64,000 nt of DNA, taken from positions 5,808,501 through 5,872,500 of the forward strand of contig WPIO01000010.1 of the NCBI GenBank assembly GCA_009760855.2, read 5' to 3'. The DNA is from Cristatella mucedo. Its lineage: Eukaryota > Bryozoa > Phylactolaemata > Cristatellidae. The notes below the pieces were generated by a model. It did not search any database and was not told where the DNA came from. It was given only the letters and a program-made list of their open reading frames with translations. The translations under genes were made by a program, and so were the position numbers. Shown piece by piece: positions 12,087 through 23,200 of this stretch. The number at the start of each line of letters is the position of its first letter. Within the stretch, counting starts at the first letter, position 1.

Positions 12087-13497
12087 GGCTTCAGTCACCC
12101 AACGTGAATGAGACGGACTAATGTGATGGCTGCTAAAGCAATAGCACTGGCTGCATTCAGTGGTCGGATTGAACTGGCTACGACAAAGGCACTGGATCGG
12201 CTATTACCCAGATCAAGAAGGCCATTCACTAGTTTAAGGCTGACATTCAATTGGTGGCAGAGATTACGAATAGCATTCGTTTCTCTGTCATTATGTATTG
12301 GCTGCCAATCAGCTCCTAGCATGAGCCTTCGATGATGACGGAGGCTAAATTTCGCGACTATTTGGTGGATGTAGCTGAGAGGGAAACCGATGAGGGAGTC
12401 GGCATTTAGGATTTAGCATGACCTAGATCGGCAATAAATAAAAGGAGTAAATTTCAAAACGACTTATCCACCAAAACTCTATAACATCAGCTAGCTCATT
12501 AGACACTAACAAATTATGCTAATGGGCTATTTTGCAGCTTCAATGACAGTAGAAATAGCAAATCTTCCCACTCTGATGTCACCCTTACTGAATGTTCGGC
12601 CGAGCTCCAAGCATATATTACCTCCAAAGTTCTTGAGTCTTGGTGTTAACTATACGACTAGACTTACCATTTGAAGTTCATCGCCTTTCTTTTAAGGTCC
12701 ATTTTTAAGATCTCGTCCCTTTATCATCTCGTCGTCTCTTCATCTTCATCCTCTTTATTAGTTTCATAATACTCACTGTATATAATGCTGTTCAGGGTCA
12801 AAGTCACCGCTTTCATGCGATCGATGCCAGATATGAGTGTCATGTCAAGTGCATCTTATGTTGAAGGCTGTGTCTAGATGATCAAATTAGCAGGAATGAT
12901 CATCTATTCCCTATTGGCACTTTCAATGATAACATCGATAATGTTAAAATTGAATTCTGTTGTATTGCTGTGACTCACACAATAATTCTATTCCGCTTGA
13001 AATTTTGAGTCACTGCAGAGCCTTCATTCAGCTGTAGCATGCACCTTACTGTCAGTTTCCCACCGCTTGTGATATGAGCAGACTCATGGAACTCGCTGGG
13101 AAGTTCCAGGTAATCGACTCTCTCAACGTCGAACAAATCCTATTGAAGCAGCTGCTGTTTCCTGTGCCCATATACATGGAGAAGAATGAGACACTGGAGA
13201 ATGTTAAAACATCGCCTCATCTCGTCGTGCTGGTGGTACTTTCTGAGAGAGCCACAGTGGGCTACTAACGAGCCTTTTCAATGGTGCTCGTGAATCTGAT
13301 TCTGTCAGTGTCCTCTGTTACAGCAATTGCGTATTCATGGCTTTAGAGTTCAAAAATGCCTGTTTGAGCCTACCGATGGTCGGCGATTGCTTCCTTAATG
13401 CCATTAAGTTGCATTGTTAAAGGATTAGGTGCAACGATACTTAAAAACGACAATATTGTACCGATACTTTCAGAATATGAGCATCCCCAGGTTCTTA
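12087..13497. other. spacer between P450-1 and P450-2, nothing recognised
   Basis: Short open frames occur at 12108-12335 and 13074-13268, with no recognised product. A promoter for P450-1 would lie here (minus strand, right of 12086), but I see no convincing core element. Confidence 0.35.
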
Positions 13498-13636
13498 CCC
13501 ATCGGGTAAGGTGCTGGCTTTTCACAACCCAGGTCTTGGATTAGAGTCCAACAATGGAGGATCCTTTGTTGCCCACTTCAAGAGTGGGGATATCCGTTGT
13601 GGCTCTTTTGCCGAAATATAAATTAAGTTGTTGGAT
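13498..13636 (+). mobile_element. SINE-2, diverged copy 2
   Basis: Reads ggtaaggtgctggcttttca in place of ggtaaggtggttgcttttca, then ggatcctttgttgccca and ggctcttttgccg. The B box is mutated (gattagagtcc). Old copy. Confidence 0.65.
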
Positions 13637-15952
13637 CAGATAACCTTTAACTTGTTTACCTTTAACCATAGACTGATTGTCAAATAAATACTGCTATAGT
13701 GCACTATGACGTTCTATAGTCAGTGGGTCTTGTCCCTAGGCAAAAATCCTGGCTCTGGCCGTGTCCAATGCTGCTAAGCTCCTATGTTGATTACTGCAGC
13801 ATACACACTGGCTGCAGATTAGCACCAGGTTTTCTATTATAAACATATGTATTAACTCCTTCTTTATGCCAAAACTGACCTCGAGCACGTCAAGATCATT
13901 TAAATATCGAGTCTGTATAGCACTGTGCTTAATAAGCTCACCAAGACGAGGCCTACCACATCAAGCGCAACTAGCACTCGTATCTGGCACATTGACCCTT
14001 TAATTTCGACACAACTATATGGCCATCACCAGTTGTTCAGGTATTTAAATAGATAAAAATGATAAAGAGGATGAGATAACAAGACAACAAAGAGATGACT
14101 AAAACTGGCTACCCTGACTAAATTTCAATGATTTCTTCCAATCCATAGATTGCAAGCTCAAACAAGTGCCTCCAATTCAGCTTAGCTGATCGGCTTTTGT
14201 TATTTAGTTTTTAATCATTCCATTATGACTCTGTGAGTGAGAAACTATCACTTCCTTGCTTGTGTAGTTGTTACTTTATTTCGAGGGCTCATCTGATGAC
14301 TCCATTATCAACGTGTGAACTGAATGATTCATTTTCTCGTGTGTCTGTTATGCCTGACCATATTCGCAAAAAAGGTGGCACTTTATATTAAACGTTCTAC
14401 CATGACTGTACGCTACCGTCTACTAGCACTGATGAGTTAGTCTCCACTTATGAACGAATGCAGAACTTAATCAGTTGCTATTTTGAGCCTCACATGTATC
14501 AAACAGTATTTTAGATTCGCGAAAATTTAAAGCCCATTGACTTTCATAATGCCTTCAGAAAACGATTTTACTTGCCGGTGCTACTCAATCCTTTTTCCGA
14601 TCTGACCTCAGTCGAGGAACATTTCATTATGACGCTAGTCTGAGATCTAGATGATTTTGCATCGATAACTAGTTCTTAACGATAAGAGGTCTCAATAACA
14701 CAAACATCAGAACATCGGGCCTTCAATCCAGACATTCCCTTCAATCCAATACAATCAAATAGTTTTTCCACTAAAATGCTTATTATTTTTTGAAAATTAT
14801 GCCAATGGCCAACGACTTGTGGCTGCACACTGTTTTGAAAATAGCTTTTTCCCTTTGCAAATCGCTAAAAACCCTAATTCTGCTTTAGAAAATGGATATT
14901 TGTGTGAGCCGACTTATCCACTGAGCCTGTTCCAATGACTGCCAATCTTTGAGTTGTTATCAGTTAATGGAGCTAAGTCAGGGTAGGGAAAAATTAAAAC
15001 GCATTTCTAAATTATATTCAATAATCTAATAATTAATTTTCTTATAAAACGTACTTAGCTGTTACGATATTTCTTCATCAGCGCATGGTAGCGATTCAGC
15101 GTTTTGTTTAGTGCAATAAACTAACAGATCTGCTTACCTTATAAAAAATATTTAGTATGCGGGAAGCCCCCTCCACATGACTAATTAAAGGCAGATTTTT
15201 TTTCTGAATGTGTATTTTTTTATCAAAGGCAGGCACAGAAAGGTAAGTACAATTGCAAACATGGGAGTGCATTTTGCAGCTACTTATGGAGATTTGCCAA
15301 CAAAATCATCTTTTTTGGAATAACACTCATCGTTCCCGAACGCTTAAAATAGTATTATAAATACATAAAAATGCAGAATCAAAATTTGACGTTGGTGACC
15401 ATGACTATCTACTATCTAATCTAGCTTGTTATTATTGGGGTTGATCGTGTAACTGACCCACAATAAATCCAGAGTCCAATGCAAAGACTACTGTCAGCAT
15501 GTTCAGGGGTGGCTAGGGTTTGGACAACTCAAGTGCTGCATTATTTGGCCACAATTAATGAATCTCTGGAGTCCGTTGTTTAAATCAATAAATCACTTGA
15601 TTTTAAGTTGGTAAAGCGATTTCGTGAGCATTGAACTTAAAGTAAACTTTATAGACTAAATGATCCATAAAGCCAGCATTTGTATAGGATCACTATTTTT
15701 ATTTTTGCCATCAAACTGGTAAGAAAATAGATACAGCTGAATGGTTAGTAAGATAGGATAAATCGCAGCTTAAAGTTTCAAAGTAAAGTTCAAAAAGGCT
15801 ACATACATGTTGAGGAGATTTCTTCAGAATGCTGTAGGCTTCTTTCATACTTAAGAGTCAGTATTTTTCACCCGACACTTTTGAATATGAAACGGCAAAA
15901 TCACTACAATAATTGTGTTTACTGACCAAAAACGTTATTGCAGGTAAAAAGT
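13637..15952. other. spacer downstream of P450-2, nothing recognised
   Basis: AT-rich spacer. A stretch near 14290-14640 on the plus strand reads like protein with several stops, but I could not assign it. Confidence 0.35.
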
Positions 15953-15958
15953 TTTATT
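15953..15958 (-). promoter_or_regulatory. possible poly(A) signal of P450-2
   Basis: AATAAA on the minus strand, about 200 bp after the P450-2 stop codon. The position is suitable, but such hexamers are common in AT-rich DNA. Confidence 0.3.
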
Positions 15959-16160
15959 TTAGAATATTTACATGAATAAACTTACAGCGATGCTTTAAAG
16001 AGCAGGCGCATACGAGCAAGCACTGTGATATCAAATCATATCACATCTAATAATGGGAAGTGGAAGGACCAAATTAAAGATGATACCTCAATTTGAAACT
16101 GAAATACTGATTCTATTTAATGTGGTATGTCTCATGACACCTGGAATGTCGTGCCAGCAG

Positions 16161-16298
16161 CTAACGGTCACTTAGTTTAACCCATAATCCATCCCGCAGA
16201 CGTAACGTAGCTATCTGGTCTACAACAAATGGGTGGGATTTGTCCAAATCGAATTTGAATCTTTGTAAGAATTTGGCAATGATGATTTTCATTTCAAT
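16161..16298 (-). CDS. P450-2 exon 13 (C-terminus and stop)
   Basis: 138 nt from a TAG acceptor to the TAG stop at 16161-16163. It encodes IEMKIIIAKFLQRFKFDLDK, then TLRLRDGLWVKLSDR. Same length and phase as the last exon of P450-3. Confidence 0.92.
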   Translation of the reverse strand: MEMKIIIAKFLQRFKFDLDKSHPFVVDQIATLRLRDGLWVKLSDR

Positions 16299-19200
16299 CT
16301 AAAACACAAGACAAGTATATAGCAAATTATTATATAGAATATTGTGCTCGGAATAAAATTATTTCTGATGAAACTAAAACAGAGCAAAAAAGTATTAGTT
16401 AAGTGCAGAGCACTATTCGTTCACTGCCAAAGTCAGTAATTTTTGTCGCCTGAAGGTCCTACTAATTTTAATATTGTAGAATTTAATAGCACAGTAAAAG
16501 TGAACATACATCATTCAATAATGTAATATATGGTCTCTTTCAAGTAAGTTCATCACTTGACTCCGCTTAGTTTGAAAAGTAAGTGCATGACTTGACTCCG
16601 CTTAGTTTGAATACATTTGCTTAAGTAATAACAGTAATAGTAAGTATACAGTTGATATAACGCCATCAGGGAAGTCTATTTATTTCCAAGTACTTTGCAT
16701 TTGCTGCAAAGGAAGCACGAATAGGGATAGAATACTCAACAAAAAGCAATAATAGCGATTATTTAAATATAGACATGACTAGCTTCCGAAGAAATAAGTT
16801 ATATTTGGATGAGCTCTGTCAGGCTGACCCAATTAATTAACGCCAAATTTAAGGGCATCAATATCCTGGTGTGATATGGATGGAAACTATTTGGTTAGAC
16901 TAACAGGCAAAACAGAATTGTAACTGCAACGTACTACTGCAACATTGAACAACGAAAATAATTTAGTTTTATTTAGATTCAAAAATATAAATATTAATTA
17001 TGTAGTAGATTATTTTTTGTGTATAATAAACAAGAATGGGTCTGTTTTGTATTCATGTAGTATCGCACGAACCGAACGCGATTGCAAGTAGTCTAATTTG
17101 TCAGCATACTTAAATTTCAACCAGTCCGTAAAAATCACGAGATCTTGCACCTACCTTAAAAGATCTATTGTTAAAAATAAAGAAAGAGTGCGGATGCACA
17201 CACAATCGTGCAAAGCACTCCAACATCCAGTACAAACTCACCATAGCAAAGTTCTGACCTATGCAGCTCCTCGGTCCCAGTGAAAACGGAAAGTAGGACA
17301 CCTGTGGAATCCTGCACAAAAAGGATGCTATCAATCGTCTTAATTTGAAAGCACTGTCTTTTTTCTACACACATTTCAGGTAACAAGATACAATTGGGGC
17401 TGGTAATGAGAACTTAAACATAGCTTTGTTAACACGGGAAAAGTTGATAAATATATTGTTGAAGAGAATTCGCACACTTTGTATAAATATAGCTTAACTA
17501 CGTAGGGACCTGTCCAACTATGAGCATGCAGACCAAAATAGATTAACCTTGGCTTTAAAGGCATGAATACTGCACAAATTGAAATTTTTTCACTTGACAG
17601 AATGTATTCTTAGCCGTTGAACCAGAAACGTCATTGCTTGGTTTAGTCATCATTATAGCTACAATTTCTGAAGCCCTCGCGGAATCAAGTATCTTTTCCA
17701 TTCTTTTATACAATGCCAAAAGATAGCTGTGAAAATTGTAAAACCTCCATCAATCGCCTGCTTTGGGATTTTTCACGTATCGAGAAATGTAATCAAATTA
17801 TTGAACAAGTAAGTAGATTTAATTGTACCTGTCAGATGTGTTACAGCTGCAAGAAAATTTTGCATTGCCATTAGTATCCGATATTTTTGGCTCAGGTATG
17901 GTGAGAAATATTTATAAACCAATTGATATTAGATATCTTGTGAAAATATAGTTTATATATGTATGGTACCACGTTGAATAGATGCAGCGTTTACTCTTAT
18001 CATTTATAAATCCTTAGCTAAAATGCAATCAGGTATCTAAAAGTCCAAAATGCAAATTCTGAATTAACATGATCTTGAGATGTCAGGAATACATATATGA
18101 ATTTTCTTCTGCCATGACTGTGGAGCTCGTCAAAACACATGACTAAATGTTCTTTTTAATTCTAACAATGCAGGAAATGCAGACTGCTTGCATAGTTCCA
18201 TCTGAATTTAAAGCCTTTGACAATGCATGCAACTTCTTTTAAGATGTCTGATTAAGTTGTCCATGTCCGAGATTATTATTAAAGAACTCCGTTTGTGCGA
18301 CGATTAAATTAATGGGTTCATGAGATGACCAGCAGAGCCCTTTACATCAGAGAAAAGTAGCAAAGTTAGTTATTTTTGTTACTATGGATGCGATATAGTA
18401 ACGCAATGTACGTGGACTCTAAGGTTCAATAATGCAATAACTTAGCTTACTGACCGGGCTAATCAATTTATCAAAATTGAACCCCACCATTATCATGCCT
18501 ACCAAATTTATCGGCATTCATAGCCAAAGAAAAGAAGATTCGGATAGACTAAATATTTTTTAAGTGCTACTGGCTTTCTTAGTTATAGGCTTTCAAGATG
18601 TATTGCCTCAAAACCGTTTCTGTTATTCTCTACTTTTTATTACATGACTCCTAAGTTTGGAAATTAAATTTGAACTAAAAACGAATAAGCAGCTGTGGAC
18701 GCTGGTCAGGGTTCGCAATTGCAAAAGGTCTAGAAAAGAACGTAACACTGGTCCTCTTTGAGAAATGATCACAACGCCATTGCATTAAGCACACGCACGC
18801 ACGCACGCACACGCACACACACACACATGTGTAGCGCCCTGCTGGCCTTGGCTGAATTTTAGCGCGAACAAGAGCTTTTAGGCAGCGGGCTAGGGCTCCT
18901 TTGTCCTGAAGCAGCGAGCCAGAGAGGAACCGCTTAAGAGCTAGCCAGGAAGCCCTGAGACGAGCGGTGGCGATTCAGCCTTTAGAATTGGTCCGGTACG
19001 CGCGGAAGCTGCTGATTGATGTTGGCTGGCCTGTCAACCTCCAGCTTCACTCATTCCAAGAAAGAATCGCCTGGAACCCACTCGCCATTCAAGCTGGACA
19101 GAGGTGCCCTTCCAGTGGCCTACTGACGGTATTGATTCCTTGCCGCAATAGGCCGGGGTGTCGGATCCAATACCACTAAGCTCTTTCCCCATTTTCTCAG

Positions 19201-20114
19201 CTAGGTATTTAAGAGTCGAGCGACGCTCGCTCTTGGCCTCTTGTTTTTGGTCTCTTCTGGTCTTCTGTCCGGCTCTGCACTTCGATGCCGTCGGGCACTC
19301 GTTTCTCTGAAAGCGAGGGAGGAGGGCGGGCTGTCCGCCGACGATGGACGGAACAGGACAAGACAGCGCTAGGAGGATTCGGTGGACTCCACCGAATACG
19401 GTCGTATAGCACCCGAGCTAGCATTCTGTGTTTCTTTTGTATTTTGTGTGTGCGCGCTAGCACGTGGTCTCGGCATAGGGATTTGCCGGTGCGAGCTAGG
19501 CGTAGTTGGCGTGTGTGGAGCCCTAGTTCTCCGGTTAGGGTTTAGGCTCCAGTTTGAGCTCCGTATATCTGGGTCGCTCCCCCAGTATAGATGTAAGTAG
19601 CGTAAGTGTGGAGACGTATTCCCTCCGCAAGAGTGCTTAAGTTGGCGTGTGTGGAGTATTCCTGCCGCACTGGTGGAAACCGAGTTCTAGTTCTCCGGTT
19701 AGGGTTTAGAATCCGGTTCGCGCCCAGTGCGGAGAAGTATTCCCTCCACAAGAGAGTTGGTGATGCAGAGAACGTGCGAGGAGTGTGGAGATAAAGCTGA
19801 ACTAGACGTGCAGCGACTTTGTGCGCTTGCGAATGAAGTTCAGTAAAATCCCCAATTTGTGTGTCTCGCTTCCAATTCACGCCGCGGTCTCACGATCTCC
19901 TTTAGTAACGGAAAGCAGGTTAGCACCAGAAACGCTCGTTTCGTGGCGGCCAGCTTAATTCGCGTAGGCGCACACCGAACGGCAGTAGGCGCTAGGTTAC
20001 GCCTCTGGGTAAGCGGCAGGTCAAGCCTACCCCGCCGAGCCTTCGGCGTTACACATGCACGCATACACACACATACAAACACACACACAAATACAAACAC
20101 ACACACACATACAA

Positions 20115-20147
<33 letters not shown>

Positions 20148-20174
20148 CAAATATATATATATATATATATACAA

Positions 20175-20233
<59 letters not shown>

Positions 20234-23200
20234 GAAATGCTCTATATATGCAAAGCTTTGCTATATTTTCGGCAAAGACATCGTAAGCAATATTTTATTA
20301 TTTTTGGTTAAGCCTTGGAAAGAAAATTCCTTGTATGACTGCTTTTGTTTGAACACTTAAATAATGACAAGTGTCGTGAAATTTGTGTCGCGATTTAACA
20401 TGTAATAGATGATTAGTGTAAATACCTAAACCTACATGTATTTTTCAAAAGAATGTGAGCTGTTGTAATTCACCTCCTGAGAACTTCACGATGGTAAAAA
20501 CTAACATTTCAAAGGTTTTCCTTACCTAGTGTAAGTCCATAATTATTTCCGGCTTAAAATTTAATTGCGCAAATTAGTATTATCATCTTAAATGATGGTG
20601 CGAACGAGAAAGTATTAATAAGGATACTTGCCGTTCCTCAACTTCTGGGTCAAATCGACTTGGATTGAATAACTCTGAATCTTCATAAAAATCTGGATGT
20701 CTCCCGCAGCAGTAAGCTGAAAACTAAGTAAATTATTGGCCAGCATCACCAAAGTAGCATGTAGACAAGAAGTTCATACTTCTAGCTGTAGCATTACTTT
20801 GTTTTAATTGCGTTCAGCTTAGCTAGTTTAAATCTACCTTGACACACACCACTGCGCAAGCCTCGGAGTTTACTGAACACGAAGAGAGGTTCCTAATATT
20901 AACATTAATAATAATGCACTTGATTAAGTGCCCTCAGAAAACCCAATCTCTTTCTAGGCGCTTTACATTTGCTGCAGAGGGAAATGCAATTGAATGGTGT
21001 GTAATATAATGCTTGATAAGCAGCATGAATAACATGGTTAGGAATGACATGCACTGGGTCAGCATGTAAATGTGGTTAGTGGCAGCATGCACAGTGTCAG
21101 CACGCATAAGCGTATGAAGGACGAACCACAGGGACCCACTAAAAGCTGCTCTAAATAGGTGTGTTTTTAAGTTCCTTTTAAATGTGGTCATGTCAGGGGA
21201 TGTTCTGACGCAAGTCGGGCACCGCTCTTTGATTTCTTAAAGACTCTTGGTTCTAAGAGCTTGATGCTAATACAATTTGCGAAACTGGATTTCTCAGATT
21301 TTCGCCAAACTTACTTACTCTGTTCCTGTTTTTCTCCCACTCCTTTTTTAGCTGGTCAGTGATACAATTTTGTCACACTTCCCCCGCTTTAGAAGAACTA
21401 TGAAACGCTATAGAAGAGATTAGTTATTCAAAGCAGCATACTAAGAATGAGTTAGCTTAATCAAACCTTCAATCTCATAATAATACTCGAAGCGAAGTGA
21501 AGTTTTTACAAAAGTAATTATGCAAATATATATTCCGCTTAAGCTTTTATTTTTAACTGACTGATTTAAATTACAAGGACTCATTTAGATTTAGGTAATG
21601 CATTGCTTGACTTTTAATTGCATCCTAATAATGAAATATGTTTCAGACTCCAGATTTCTTAACAGCCGTTCTCAAAAAGGCTGCAACTGGTAGTATTACC
21701 TGAAATGCGTACTAGCTACTACTGCAATTCTCACCATAGTACGTGTGTTTATAGCAACAACAGCTTAATATGACCTCCAGAACGCTCGTCAAAAAGTTTA
21801 GAATTTACAACAAAAAACTGGCGTCATTGTATCAAATTTCGAAGCCGCCAAAATGCACTAATGCTTTGCTTGCGAATCTGAATTGGCCTGCTATCAGGCT
21901 GTATACCAAATTTAAAATGTTACCACTCACCTTGAGGTACCTCCAATACCCTTGCCCCGGTATACCTATCAGAATTTTTTCTGAACATAAGGCTCCAGTC
22001 AGACCACTTGCTCTTCTGCCTTAGTTAGCTTGCTTGGGATCTCAAGCATTCGTCTTTTATATGCTTATGCGTGGTAACCCTGTGCATGCTGCCACTAACC
22101 ACACTTGCATGCTGACCACGTGTATTTCACCCCTAAATGTTATTCATGTTATATATCAAGTATGATATTACTCACCATTCAATCGCGGTTCCCCTTGCAG
22201 CAAATGTAATGCGCGTAGAAAGAGATAGAGTTCTCTGAGGGCACTTAATCAAGTGTATTATTATCAATATTATTAGCTTCTTCAAATACCTAGCGGGCCG
22301 TGCCTTCCAACAATACGCTCTCAAATCTGTGGAATTACTACATTCTGACACCAGATCATTTTCTGATTTCACAACATTCAAAAAGAAACAGAAACCTGAT
22401 TGTTCCACGAAGCCTTGCTCTTAACCAACTATACTGTCCCTCTCGGTAGTTCGGGTTTATTAAATTATGCATGTGCTGGCTACGAATTTATGACGTGCTT
22501 TAGTATTTTGCTCCAGAGAATTCGCTCTTTTCTGACGTGCTATGCTTACACTTTCCTGATCGATGAGTGTTATTAACCGGGCTCCAACTAACCCGAGTGC
22601 ACACATTTATTTCCTGTTTTGCATGCTTGTCTTCGTGCCTCTAACTCAGTGCTCTTACATGGTTGCCTATAGGATACATTTCTTTTCGTTGACCATTGGT
22701 AATGCAATGTCCTCCAGTTATTTATAAAGAAGCAAAAAGGACTAGATTCATTCCTCTTTTGAAGCTACATGCTCACTCTCAAGCTGAGGTCTCACCAAAA
22801 CATTGCTGGCAGCAGGAATTCGTATGTTCGCATAAGTCCCATCTTCTTTAAAATATCTGGAAGTCCCTGGAGCTATAGAGTGAAGACGTAGTGTCTCTTT
22901 TAGAGTCATCGTGCAGTATTTCATTGAGCATGTATCCTCATATGAAATGACTTGCTTGTCACCAATGCAACTTGCAATTTCATCCATCATTCTAAAATGA
23001 GTGCAAGTTTTAGTTTTAGATATAAGTAGCCGCAAACTTATTCCATGCAATATGTGAGTCAATCATGAATTCTAATACTGTTCACGAATATTTTTGAATG
23101 AATGATACATAATTAAGCCACTAGTTCAATTAATACGAACCTCATTGAACGATAGTTCACAAGCTTTACTTTTTAAGGCAGACAAGGACGAGCAGTATGT

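Noticed and set aside
14290-14640. Plus-strand protein-like stretch (YFEPHMYQT and following), possible LTR-element gag
   Set aside because: Several stops and no conserved zinc-knuckle or protease nearby; the resemblance is too weak.
19859-20311. 150-codon plus-strand open frame
   Set aside because: Runs from GC-rich LTR sequence into CA, TA and GA microsatellites; low complexity, no motif.
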